Positions 31,367 through 42,142 of a stretch of DNA of 47,222 bases are shown in pieces. The DNA comes from Phaeoceros laevis (taxonomy: Eukaryota > Anthocerotophyta > Anthocerotopsida > Notothyladales): assembly GCA_049999765.1 (NCBI GenBank), contig JBNGIQ010008548.1, forward strand, positions 1-47,222, in the 5' to 3' direction. The notes beneath the pieces were generated by a model. The model did no database searches and had not been told where the DNA came from. It saw only the letters and a list, made by a program, of their open reading frames with translations. Numbering within the stretch: the stretch's first letter is position 1; each line of letters starts with the position of its first letter. The position numbers and the translations under genes were made by a program.

Positions 31367-32786
31367 CTAAGTTGACTGTGCCACCTCTCGCCTCCTCCGA
31401 GGTGCGGCAGCAGCAACAGTAGGCTTGACCCGCATTCCCTTGTGCGCTGAGCAGCGCCGCCTGCCCTTGGGAGCCGCAACCATGCAATCGCTGCCATCTT
31501 CCAACACAAAGCCGCAAGCCGCCGTCCCCGGTTGCGCCTCGCCTCGTGAGCTCTGCAGGAGACGTCTGTCCTGTTCCCCAGCCCTGTTTGATGACACTCG
31601 TCGCCCTTCCTGCTTGCAGGATGCCCTGCTTGCTGCCCGATCTTTCTCCTTGCGTTCCCAGGTCTCCTTGAGCTGCAAAGTCTCTGAGGTCTTGAGCACC
31701 GACGCATTGAGCATCTCCTGCTGCTTGAGCACTTGGTTGGGGTTGCTGACGGCAACCACCACGCCTCGGCTGTGCCTTCCCGACAGGATCCACTTCAAGT
31801 AGGCCAGGTAACTCACTGCCCCGAAACAAGAAACCCTGCCACAATCCTCCCCAAGGTGCAGCTTGGAGTAGACGTCGTGAGGCCGTCGCGAGCCGTTCTT
31901 CTCCCGATTCCAGGCGTAATCGAACACAGCGAGCAAGTCCTGCTCCACTCTCTTGGCCGCCTCCTTGCTCTCCGTCTGCACCACATTTTCTCCCACCCTT
32001 GTAAGAATCTCAGACCAGCCCCAAACAACGGCCACAACAAATGCAGGAAAGAAAAAATGCACCAAGTCACCACCACCACCTCACCAGGGCCCATCGGAAC
32101 ACGATTGCACGCCCCTCCGCAAACACTCTCGAAAAGAGCTGGTGCCCCTGCAATGCGCCATTTTCCCCTCCCAGACAGCTCGGCTCCTCCGAAGCTGCAG
32201 CAGCTCCACCGCACTTGGTCACCACCACTTTCTGCACCACGGCAGCAGCAGCAGCAGCCCCTGCCTCAACCTTGACGGTGGTGGCCACAACGCCTGCCGA
32301 TGCTTCCAGATGCGACCCCGCCTGCCCGTACCGCTGCAGCCTCTGCCGCACATTCTCCGCCTCCCCGACGTAAACCGGCACCACGTCCTCCCTCCTCACC
32401 TTCCTGCTGCCGCCGCGCTGCTGCTTGGCCACCACAGTCCGGGTGCTCCTTCTGGGAAAGATACCTAGCTCGTAGACTCCAGGCAAAGCATGCCTGGGGC
32501 TGGGCAGGTTGTGCAGCCGGTACCGGGACACGCCTTCCTTGCCAGCTGCGTGGTCCTGCCAGTCCGAAGCTCCCACCAATACCTGAAGAGCATCGGAGCC
32601 ATACCACACACTTTGAGGAAACGGCAATGTGCGATCTTGAAAAATCCTTGCTTGCTTTCTTCCAATTTGCCAGGGCCACCACTGTACCTTCCAGTCCGAG
32701 AAGAGCGTGTCGTGCTTCACGCGGTCACAATCCTCCCTGCGTATCCGCAGCTTGCCCGGCTCGGATTGCTCCACCAGCTTCCCCAT
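31367..32786 (-). CDS. EFFECTOR OF TRANSCRIPTION-like protein (GIY-YIG domain plus Cys-rich ET repeat)
   Basis: Three exons: 32786-32688, 32582-32085, 32008-31367, total 1239 nt, 412 residues. Residues 15-45 (RREDCDRVKHDTLFSDWKVL) are the ET family lead. A GIY-YIG nuclease-like core follows: LPGVYELG (about 70) and VPVYVGEAENVRQRLQRYG (about 105-121). Next come LFSRVFAEGRAIVFRW, LLAVFDYAWN...NGSRRPHDVYSKLH, and one Cys repeat near the C-terminus (CGFVLEDGSDC...GRRRCSAHKGMR). In seed plants ET proteins are nuclear and linked to gibberellin response, DNA nicking and seed/xylem development. Intron 2 has an alternative, frame-equivalent splice pair (32080/32002 boundaries). A TGGGCC site lies just upstream (about 32819). 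Confidence 0.92.
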
Positions 32787-33564
32787 TACAATCACGATCG
32801 AGCCGGTCAGCTCTAGGTTTGGGCCTTTGAGAACGAAGCCTCTGTTTCTCTGCCGTGATCCAACGGCTGTTCCCCGAAGTAAGCTGAGATACGTTTAGTA
32901 CTTGTGTTTAGTACCTCGGTTAGAGACGTGCAATTAGATGCTCCAGAACGCGGGTGTTTCAGGAATCAACCGTAAGGAAGTTGGATGGATATATGCAGCA
33001 GGCCCTGTGGTGACGAAAGACGGTCCTTTTGTCCTGACGATGCTCCTCTCTACCTGCTTTCGGTTGCCCATCTTTCAGGGGAAAAAAACAAATGCTTCAA
33101 ACGGTTACACAGGAAGGGCACAAGAAGGCACGAGACACACGCTTAAAAGTCTAGACTAATGTGTCAGCGTGCTCGAATCCCATGTGGAGTCGGCTAACAT
33201 GACCTTTCTACTACTGCTACGAGACTACAAGTAGTCCGCAAGTGTCTGAAGGATAGAGTCTAAAGAAAGAGGGTTAAATTGGGGAGGGGACGCACGAAAT
33301 GGAAGGCGCAGATGGAGGAGAGCGCTGTGCACCTTCCATGATTAGGAAATGGCACGACGTGCGCGCCATTATTCGGAGCAGCCGGCGCTGAGGGCGGCGC
33401 CATCTTCCTGTGTTGCGACTCTCGTCGACCAAGCAATGGTGATGGATACGAGCGGCCGCGCATCATCTCCCGTCGACTCGTGAACCACTGTTCACGACCG
33501 GGGCGGGGGGGCTTTTCTGGATCGATACGTACCTTCCTATATCGATCGATCGATCCATCCATCC
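32787..33564. other. Divergent promoter region between ET and GT37 genes
   Basis: No gene. It contains GCGTGCTCGAATCCCATGTG at 33167, shared with the GT37 intron, and a (CGAT)n/(CATC)n run (about 33539-33565) directly before the GT37 start codon. Confidence 0.5.
33167..33193 (+). repeat. Short dispersed repeat, copy 1
   Basis: GCGTGCTCGAATCCCATGTG...GAGTCGG; a near-identical copy lies at 34257-34283 in the GT37 intron, in the same orientation. The core GCTCGAATCCC recalls a tRNA-type B box, but no cloverleaf is present. Confidence 0.6.
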
Positions 33565-35575
33565 ATGGGGAGTGGGTGCGGGGCGGCGGCGGGGGCGGAC
33601 GAGGACCGCTGCAGCTGCAACTGCAGCGCTAGCAACAGCGGCGGAAAATGGCGGGAGCGCAAGAAGGTGCCGGTGACGCTGGGGCTGGCTATGGCGGTGG
33701 CGGTGGTGCTGGTGCTGGGAGTGCTCGACTTGGAGGGAGGGCTGGTGAGGGAGTGGAGGTCCGCTTTCTTGCGCTCCCGCCAATGGCCGGCGGCGGAGGA
33801 AGCTGCTGCTGTCGCTCCCGATTTGCCCCACTGCCTGGCTAAATCTCAGCATTTGCTCTACAGGAAGGCATCGCTGCGGTTCCCCACGCCTGCCCGGATT
33901 CAGGAACTGCTGGCCGCCTACGAGGCCATGCACCGGCGGTGTACGGATTCCTCTGCCTGGAGCGTTGCTTTGGAATCCGAGGGCACCGATGCCTGCCAGT
34001 ACCTCTTCCTCCAGATGGATGCGGGCTCGGGGCTGGGGAATCGGCTTCTCGGCATTGTGTCGGGATTCCTCTACGCGCTGTTGACGAATCGGGCAATCGT
34101 CACCGACCCGAATGAAGACATTTGGCATCTCTTCTGCGAGCCATTCCAGGGCTCCTCCTGGTTTCTTCCACAGACATTCCCTTTCCAGGTGGGCGCCCAA
34201 TTCATGTACCTTTGCTCAAGATGACATGTCGAGTAGCTTGCTACACACACATGGCGGCGTGCTCGATCCCCTTGTGGAGTCGGTATAGCGCGGCACCTTA
34301 CTACTTACTACCTTTCTTTCATTTCAGCTCCATTGCTTGCAAGCGTCCTTTCCTTCCAGGGCTCATGACATGAATCTACCGAATGTTGCTTGGAAGCAGA
34401 TGGTGACAAACATGTCGACAGAGATGAAGGACGCGGCCGACCAGGGCTTTCCCGCCGACGCCGTCGTGACGGTGCGGCTGAAGCAGGACCTGGAACCCAG
34501 CGTGCAACGCTTCTGGTGCGGCGACACCCAGCGCCAGCTCAGCAGGGTGAAGTGGATCCTGTGGAGGAGCAACCAGCACCTGGTCCCCAGGTTCTTCTCC
34601 ACCCCCCACTTCTGGCCGCACCTCAAATCCGCGTTCCGCGACGTGGACGCGTCCGCCATCTTCCTCCACCTCAGCAGGCACCTCATCCTCCCGCGCAACG
34701 CCCTGTGGGACAGGATCCTGCGCCTCTACTGGACCCACATGGCGGACGCCGGCAAGCGCGTGGGCGTGCAGATCCGGCGCCACGGCAGCGCCAAGAAGCT
34801 CTTCAGCATGGAAGTGCACCAGCGCATGATGCAGTGCATGATCCAGGAGCAGGTGCTGCCCAACACCACCACCCCAACAACCGACAACCACGACGCCGAC
34901 CACGACGCCGCCAACGTCACCGCCGATGTCTCCTCCTCCACCCTCCGGCGCCTCACGACCCAGCTCCGCCGGGAAATCCTCCTGGCCGCCGCCAAGCCGA
35001 CCGGCTCGGCGATGCTGCCGCTGTCACGTGCTCGTCACGAGCCGGCGGAGGCCAGCCCCCAGAACGCGGCGGCGGACCGTACGGCGGGCGGGCGGCCGAT
35101 CGCGGTGCTCATCGCCAGCCTGCGCCCGGACTACTGGGAGGAGATGAAGGCGCAGTACACCGCCGAGCCCACCGCCGACGGCTCCCTCGTGCGCGTGCTG
35201 CAGATCACGCACGACACCAACCAGCGGCAGAGCTTGTCCCAGATGGGCGACGCCTTGGTGGAGATGTGGCTGCTGTCGCTCGCCGACGTGCTGGTCATCA
35301 GCAGCTGGTCCACGTTCGGCTACATCCCCATTGGCCTGTCGGGCATCACCGACGCCTACGTCATGAACGTGCGGGGCGAGAAGCTCAAGCCCGAGCCGGC
35401 GTGCATCCGCTGGCGTACGGCCGATCCTTGCAACCATTTTCCGTTTCTGGACAAGGCGGAGTGCCCTCTGGAAGCCGGCATGAGCCAGGAGCAGGACGCT
35501 TGGGTACGGCAGCACGTGCGGCCCTGCGAGACTCGCACTGGTATCCAGCTCCTCTCCTCCTCATCACCTCTGTAA
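33565..35575 (+). CDS. Xyloglucan-type alpha-1,2-fucosyltransferase (GT37 family)
   Basis: Two exons: 33565-34188 and 34328-35575, total 1872 nt, 623 residues. It is a Golgi type II protein with a membrane segment at about 38-54 (LGLAMAVAVVLVLGVL). GT37 motifs in order: YLFLQMDAGSGLGNRLLGIV, LYALLTNRAIVTD, LFCEPFQGSSW, RVGVQIRRHG, LADVLVISSWSTFGYIPIGL. The family transfers fucose from GDP-fucose to xyloglucan or arabinogalactan galactose. At 623 residues it is longer than most family members. The extra length is mainly a polar Thr/Asp/Ala-rich stretch (about residues 385-475, DNA 34860-35090) between VQIR and the C-terminal motif. The gene is much more GC-rich than its neighbours. Substrate specificity cannot be assigned. 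Confidence 0.93.
34257..34283 (+). repeat. Short dispersed repeat, copy 2 (in GT37 intron)
   Basis: Partner of 33167-33193 with two or three differences, located in the single intron (34189-34327). Confidence 0.6.
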
Positions 35576-35724
35576 ATATAAGAGCTGCGGATCAAACCAA
35601 GAGGACCACTACTATACTGATAACATACACCATAGCCAAGTATCGATCCTGGGACGTGTGAGATGAATGCCCAGTTCGCTACCGCCAGGCCACTCTGATT
35701 TAAGTCACATCAAACATTGAAAAA

Positions 35725-38700
35725 CTATGAAGGCTCCATCCTATTGTTCTCACCCTTGCAGAGGTTGTCGATGGGCGGGCGCAGCAGGTGGTAGCCGGTT
35801 GCACCTTGGAACGCCATAGCCAGCGCCAGCACCTCCGCGTCTTGGTAGGGCGCTCCGAAGATGCCAGCCGTCACCATGCTCTTCCGAAAGCTGCCGCCCT
35901 CTGGCGCGTCTGCTACGTTCCTCAGCCCTGTGGGGATCACGGCAACTGGCATGCCCACCAGGTTGCCCACAGCCAAACTCTCCAACTCCGTTGCGTTCCC
36001 GATGAAGGCGTCGTACTGTGCCAGAGCTGTCTGAACCTCCCGGATCAGCATACCTCTCGCTCTCTGGGCCTGCGCAGACACGCGCTTCTGTCATTGGAAA
36101 TTTGCGGCAGCAGTGACTCAGCCTGCAGATGAATGCGGGCATATAGTTACAGTTGATGGTTCGGTCCAGGACTCGTGAGTTCCTCACCTGGATGTAGTCC
36201 ACTGCGGAGATCATGCGGGCGCGCCGGGCTGACACAGGCCACGTCTCCTGTTCCTCGTACTCGTCGTCCAGGCCTGCTCGCTGCCAATGATCGAAGTGGG
36301 CGAGCATGTCAGCTCCCAAGGTTAGGTTCAGGAGTGCTATGGCCGATGTTACACTGTATGTCAGCCGGAAGGGGACCATTTTCACTCGCTTGGACGCCAG
36401 CACGTTCACCACCTACAGGCACAAGTTTGTTGTTGCCCGGGAACTTGGTGTCATCTTCTTGTAACATGTTCAAAATCTACAAACTGAAGGTGGAGGGGGT
36501 GACACTGTGCTGCTTAGAGTGTGCTTAATTAGCATACATTTGGCAGCAGATATGCGTACCTCTAAATCTGCGTCTGGCAGATAGCCGACGGCCAGCTTGG
36601 AAATTTCAATGCTGAAAGGGTCCCCCAAGTGCATGTCCTTGGAGGAGTAGTCGCCAGGGTCTTTGCCTCTTATTTGATCAAAGATGATGGCGCAGTCGCT
36701 TGCGTTTCTGCAAAATGGCCCCAGTTTATCCTACACCAGAGGACTACAGGTCAGGCTTTTGGAAGCAAGAAAGCTACTTGGGGAGTCTAACTTATTATCG
36801 AAGGGATCGGAAAGCTTAAGCCCCAGGTTCGGTTTCCAGTAGGTACCAGGCTCCCAGACAAGGTCATCACTCCAGACCGTCCGACCATGCCGAAAGTAGG
36901 CCTGAAGGCTGTCACCCCTGTTTTGGATGCTGGAAGTGTCATGGATCCACATGTCTCGCTGCCGATTGCAAATGGAACAAGACCTGCCACAAACAAGCTA
37001 GTTTGTGACTCACTCGCAAGTGCACCAGTCTGCCTTGACAAGTTACAAAACCTTGCAACGAGTCTAGATGAATGCTCAAGGACCCACTACCTGCAGAGGT
37101 TGCAGCAGCAGGGCCAGATGATGATCCTGTGGAGAACTCGGCAATGTTCCACGGATTTCTGGTCCGACCCCCGAACCAGACGTCTCCTGATCCCAGCGAT
37201 CCACAAGCTAGCTTGGCAATCAGCACAGCCCCGGCTGCTTTCAATCTGCGCTTCAAAAGGAAAACCTGAGGAGGTGCAAGCAAACCTAGGTTTGCTTGAA
37301 AGAGGACTCCAGAAAGAGGCCTTCACTTGAAAGCGGCCCTCACTTGAACAAGGACTGTAGGAAAAATGGCAGAGAGCCTACTTTTTATACACCCATGCTT
37401 CTTCATCGATGACTTGGTCCTTGAAGGAGGCTGAGCCCCAGGTTGTCTTGTATTCAGGCACAGCTATGGTATCCTTCAGCCCATACGGGATCCCATGAAG
37501 AGGGCCTGTTAGAGTCACGTTCCAAATTCAGAGGAGGTCTGCGTTGACCACAGGCCGTTTGCACCAGCTGTGCTGCAAGACAGAACATGACATACCTTGG
37601 TACTGGCCACGCTCGATCAGGTCGTCTGCAGCCTTGGCCTGTTCTGCAGCAAGCTCTGTAGTGTATGTTATCACCACCTTCAGAACTGGATCGTACCTGT
37701 GTACAGAAGTGCTCATTCCCTCTCAGGCCATGCAGTTCTAGCACTGAAACATCTCTCAGACGGACAAGTGAAGGTTGCAAACTGCATGTATACCTCTTAA
37801 GCCGGTTTGTAAATATTTGCACCAACTCTGCAGATGTCACCTTGCGAGTCTTTAGCAGATAGCCGAGGTCTGGAATCTGTAATATTTACCATGAGAAACC
37901 ATCAGGTGAGACAAAAGACTCAGCCCTGTCTGGATAAAAAAATGAAAGGTGGCAGAATACTTGATTAGAAGGAAAAACGCACCGTCATGTACGCAAGGTC
38001 TGCATCATTTAAGGGTCGCTTCACCCCGTAGGACGTCGGGTATCTGAAATTGAAATCAGCACTGGAAGCAGTTTTCGTGTTCAAACTGGGGTCAAATGAA
38101 AGCACAGAAGGATTGTTAACGCCTCCATCAGGAAATCCAACCAAACCTCTGTGCTGTTGAAAGGCAGGTATGTTCATCAGCTGGACACCCTTCGCTATTT
38201 CCTCTCTCTGCAAAACCCGCATCCGTTGTGTTACACGGTGGAACCCTCATTGTACTCAACATCAGTACCATTACAATGTGTCATTCCGCACCTTTTTTTG
38301 GCTCAAAAAGTGAAAGTCCCCCATCTTGGACGCTGCTAGCACAGCTGAAGAATTCATGGACACATCAGTTGAAAGGAGCGTCTCCTGATTGATACTCCCT
38401 AGCACACTGCCATTGACAACATGAATGATCCCATTTGAAGCAACTAAGTCTGGCCCCACCACTACCGCATCGCCCACAAATAGTCCCACAGGTGATTCTG
38501 TGACCTGTGCGCAATGAAGAAGCTTCCACAGGTTGAATGAACACAATGCTGCAAGGAGCCTTTGGAGGAAAGCTTTGAGAGAAAAGCCATGATTACCCAC
38601 CTTCGAAACAGCATCTCCAAGGGATAGAAGCAGAAGTCCGTCGGTTAGATTGGCTTTCTTAATCGGGTCCTGCATGACTGCAAAGAAAGGTTCCAGCCTA

Positions 38701-39459
38701 ATGTTGAGACGAGCAGAGTGGAGACAAATCGGGAACCAGTAGGACAAACATTCGAGACATGGGCACTGCACACACCAGTACTTACAGTGGTTGAGAACAA
38801 TCGACTTGAGATTTGTGGCTGAGAGCAAATCCTCTTGAGAAGTGCAGGGAGAAGATCGGTGGTGGTCGTGCACACATGTGAGGAGAGAGTTCTTAAAAAC
38901 AAAGTTGAAGGCGTCATCCGTGGGAGCAAAAAATGTAAATTTCCCTTTCCCATCCAGAGTGTTGTTTCTCACGCCCGATCCATCCAGAGCTGCGCTTATA
39001 ATGCTCTGTCAAATACCAAACATGCAATTTGTTCAACTCCAGCAACCTTGCAGATCGCACCCCTGTACTTCCAAGACTCCTTCACAAAAATCGCTCCAAC
39101 CATGAAAGCAGGAATACAAGCATTGAACGGAAGCTAGCGCGCAGTCCTACAGCTTCCAAAGGCTTGCATTCTGTGCACCTTAAGCTTCTAGCTAATGGTG
39201 ACCAGACTTCAAGAACAGAACCAGAAATCGTGCACAGCTATGGAGCCAATTTTACCAGATTCGGCAGAGAGGTGAGAAGAGAGACCATATCCAGCGCATT
39301 TCCCTGCCCTAGCGGTCCCGCAAGGATCACCAACTCAAAGTACAAAGCCGCGACCACCAAGACTATCAGAATTGCTCTCGCTGTCCTGCCAACAGCGCAC
39401 CACGTCCCTGGCGGGATAGCAGCACAGCCCCGAGAGACAGAGTCCCGAACTGCCCCCAT
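35725..39459 (-). CDS. FAS1 (fasciclin)-amidase fusion protein with N-terminal membrane anchor
   Basis: Thirteen exons: 39459-39256, 39005-38786, 38677-38601, 38504-38292, 38207-37983, 37876-37794, 37696-37596, 37505-37382, 37245-37091, 36983-36847, 36730-36560, 36412-36188, 36069-35725. Total 2280 nt, 759 residues. A hydrophobic segment (about 29-48) is a signal anchor. A FAS1 domain (about 58-235) has SIISAALDGSGV, FTFFAPTDDAF and NGIIHVVNGSVL. The amidase-signature domain (about 290-750) has TSAELVQIFTNRLKRYDP, GIPYGLKD (Lys about 385), STGSSSGPAAATSAG (cis-Ser about 457) and ETCGSMTLP (nucleophile Ser about 481), so the catalytic triad is complete. FAS1 domains mediate wall/extracellular adhesion and amidases hydrolyse amide bonds; the joint substrate is unknown. 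The two halves meet across one ordinary intron (38208-38291). Confidence 0.88.
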
Positions 39460-39872
39460 CCCCCGGGAGACAACTTCCTCTTGAGCTGCAGCTCGGGTGG
39501 ATCAAATGCGCCACAGTCCTACCTTCCCAGCTTGACAAGCTAAGGGTCCGCACATTGATGAGCATTCTCGCCAGATCGGGCTCCCCTATCTGCGCACTTG
39601 GAGGAGCACATTGCCGCAAGCCATCGCCCGATGAGATTGTCCTGTTGCCTTCAAGTTGAGGCCAACACACACCTTCGCCGGGCTTCCTGGATATCCTTGC
39701 ACGTAGTGAAGCAGCTGTTCGCTCCAGTAAGATTCGTTCCCTGTCCTATCTGGCACGTACTATACATATGCGGGACAGTCTACCGGTTTTCAGGTTTGCG
39801 GAAGTCGGGCCAAGTGCCCGGAACAGGCGTTCTTTTTTGTTGTGTGCTCCAACGGCTGGAGATCCCGCCGCC
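39460..39872. promoter_or_regulatory. Putative bidirectional promoter region
   Basis: This 413-bp stretch separates the start codons of the FAS1-amidase gene (minus) and the GGP-like gene (plus). No other gene lies within it. TATACATATGCGG at about 39762 may serve the plus-strand gene. Confidence 0.45.
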
Positions 39873-40950
39873 ATGGCCGACTTGGCAGTGGAGGGGAGCG
39901 TGAAGCGCTTTGCGGTGTTGATGACAGGCCATGCTCCAGACATTGTGGTAAAAAAGCACGGGGGCTTAGGAGAGATGTTTGTGCACCTGCTGAGCGACCC
40001 CGGGGAGGCCTGGGACATCTTCCCTGTGATCGAGGGCAAATTCCCCACGGACCAGGAGCTGGAGAGCTATGCCGGATTTGTGGTGACTGGCAGCCGCCGC
40101 GACGCGCACGGGTCGGAGCCCTGGATCGAGAGACTGTGCGGCATTCTGCAGCGGTTGCATGAGAAGCGGACGAAAGTGCTAGGGATCTGCTTCGGCCACC
40201 AGGTGTGACCTCGGTCGTTGCAAAGTGTGTTGCTGCTAGAGAGGCAGCCCCGCCCCTGCTAGCCGTGGCAGGGGCTTGATTCTGGCTGGAGCCTTGGCCT
40301 CCTACAGGTGCTGAGTCGCGCATTGGGGGGGGCCACAGGGAGGAGCGACGTGGGGTGGGAGCTCGGTTTGAAGCGGATCACCGTCAGTGAGGCTCTACTG
40401 GCGAAGTCCTACGGTCTGCATTTGAAGTTGCCTGGGGTGTTGACAATTATGGAGTCTCATCGGGATGCGGTAAGGTGATGGTAACCCGGCTGGCTGCTTC
40501 CGACCACAACATGGCTTACACGCTGAGCGAAGGGCAGGTCTGCTGTGCATGCAGGTATCTGAAGTTCCGCCTGGAGGTGAAATTCTTGGCTGGTCCGAGA
40601 AGACAGCAATCGAGATTTTCGCATTAGGCGAGCATGTGCTTGGCATTCAAGGCCACCCCGAGTTTGGCAGGGATGTGGCGGAAGAGATCTTTGGGGGGCG
40701 GCTTGCTCTAGGAATTCTAACGGTGTGCCTTCAGACCTAGTACAGTTTAGTGCTTGCAACGTTGTGAGCTGCTTTTCTTTTATGCCTCTTGCTAGATGAA
40801 TTAGTCCGTGTGTCAAATTGTTGGCTGACAGTGTTGCCTCAATTGTTTTCACAGGAGGAGGAGGTGAATGCTGCTAGAAAGTCGATGGATGAAGGTCAAG
40901 CGGATTCTAAAGCTTGGCAAAGCTTGTGCAAAGCATTTTTGAAAGGTTGA
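39873..40950 (+). CDS. Gamma-glutamyl peptidase-like class I glutamine amidotransferase
   Basis: Four exons: 39873-40202, 40308-40469, 40555-40722, 40855-40950, total 756 nt, 251 residues, the usual length of plant GGP proteins. The class I triad is visible: nucleophile Cys in LGICFGHQV (about 106) and His/Glu in GIQGHPEFG (about 198-200). Other family blocks are FAVLMTGHAPDIVVKKHGG, GFVVTGSRRDAHG, MESHRDAV and GWSEKTAIEIFALGEHV. Arabidopsis GGPs are cytosolic and cleave gamma-glutamyl residues from glutathione conjugates in glucosinolate/camalexin and glutathione metabolism; here only the enzyme class is secure. The start ATG lies in a GCCGCCATGG context. The gene is head-to-head with the FAS1-amidase gene. 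Confidence 0.94.
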
Positions 40951-41890
40951 TAGCTCGAGACGTTTTTTTAATCTCTCAACCATGGGGTTTCTTAGAGTTC
41001 GTCCGTCTGCCAACCGAAGCTTCAGGATTTACAAGGGCTGATACATGTACACCTGCTGGAGTTCCTTCTTGAATCTGACCTATGTACACTGTCCTCTTAC
41101 ATACCTTACAATCTGACCTACGTACACCTGCTCAGACCTCTCTGAAAAGGGGCATCCCCCTGCGTCCTTTTTCTCTCCTCCTGCTCGGAGCTTCTCTGAG
41201 ACCTGCCAGTCATGGCTTGATGGTCTTTCTGATCGTTGAGGGCTCGTATCTTCCTGATCTTGGATACTGTCAGGGAGACATCCTTACCCTCTTGCCTCTG
41301 CAGTATTCCCGGCGGTTTTTTCCCCTAGATGCCCCCTCTCCATGGGCGACAGACTTCCTGATGTGCTTTCCTCATGGCCACAGGGCTCTCAAGAGTAGTT
41401 AGGTGATAATGCCACTTAGGTCCCCCTGTTAACCCCGAAAGTGGCACTGCTGCTGGCTAGACAACCCACTTTAGGGCTCAAGTCTCCTCCTAAAACGCGA
41501 GTACTGTCTGCCCGGTTAATCGGTTAATCCCGGCGGGTCATCATTTATCATTATCACCTCATCATTCAATACATGAAAGTGAAATAACATAGTCGCACAA
41601 AATTAAGATTCTCCGAACTACCTAAGATATGGAAACATAATAGGAACTTGAGAATATTTCCTTGTGTGCAAAGCGAGTTTCACGCTTCTTAGTTAAAACG
41701 AAGAAAAATTCATCGTTCAACCATCTGTCAGGCTATACGATTCTAGCATTCATGCATGCGAGAGCACAGTACTTCTCATGAAGCAGCCAGCAAGGATGGA
41801 GCTCTCCCCCCTGGCTCATTAGCACATCAACGAGGGCTAGGAAAGGAAACACCAACAGGTAACGGGTTCCCGTCCAGACATGCAGTGACA
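40951..41890. other. Gene-free stretch
   Basis: Short degenerate repeats of TCTGACCTA(T/C)GTACAC occur at about 41074 and 41112. The open frame at 41082-41402 has no family resemblance. Nothing else can be supported. Confidence 0.4.
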
Positions 41891-41893
41891 GAA

Positions 41894-41951
41894 AACTAAT
41901 ACCCCATACTGGGGAGAGCACAGTAGCCCCCTTGTCGTTGTGCTCATAAAC
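41894..41951 (+). promoter_or_regulatory. U-snRNA promoter: USE-like element and TATA
   Basis: AACTAATACCCCATA at 41894-41908 lies about 65-79 bp upstream of the U1 start, where plant snRNA genes carry their upstream sequence element. The same 15 bases recur upstream of the second U1 copy (43587-43601). CATAAAC at 41945-41951 sits at about -28, the expected TATA position for a pol II-transcribed plant snRNA gene. The USE differs from the seed-plant consensus RTCCCACATCG, so its assignment rests on position and conservation. Confidence 0.65.
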
Positions 41952-41972
41952 CGAGCTACGACTCAGTGATCC

Positions 41973-42132
41973 ATACTTACCTGGGCGGGGTCCATCGCTT
42001 ATCAAGAAGGGCGATGTCCTGGAGCAGTTGCTCTCATTGCACTACGACAGCGGCTTGCTCCACTATCTCCCTAAGGGGGGCATAGACGTCATAATTTGTG
42101 ATAGCGGGGGTTCGCGTTCGCGCGACCCCTAC
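41973..42132 (+). ncRNA. U1: U1 spliceosomal snRNA
   Basis: It begins ATACTTACCTGGGCGGGGTC, the U1 5' end whose ACUUACCUG pairs with 5' splice sites. Stem-loop II carries the U1A-type loop CATTGCACTACG in its plant form. The Sm site ATAATTTGTG is at 42091-42100, followed by the terminal hairpin AGCGGGGGTTCGCG...CGCGACCCC. Length of about 160 nt matches plant U1. Downstream, AGTTTAA at 42136-42142 fits the plant snRNA 3'-box (AGTNNAA). All regions needed for function look intact. Confidence 0.94.
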
Positions 42133-42135
42133 CCA

Positions 42136-42142
42136 AGTTTAA
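42136..42142 (+). terminator. U1: snRNA 3'-box
   Basis: AGTTTAA preceded by CCCA, a few bases after the U1 3' end, fits the plant snRNA 3'-end formation signal CA(N)3-10AGTNNAA. Confidence 0.65.

Noticed and set aside
33167-33193. tRNA gene suggested by GCTCGAATCCC
   Set aside because: No acceptor or anticodon stem can be folded around it.
34376-35661. Long Arg/Pro-rich and His-rich frames overlapping the GT37 gene
   Set aside because: High-GC shadow frames; only the frame with VQIR and STFGY motifs is coding.
41074-41130. Repeated TCTGACCTAYGTACAC as a CRISPR-like or satellite array
   Set aside because: Only two copies of 16 bp, and a nuclear plant context.
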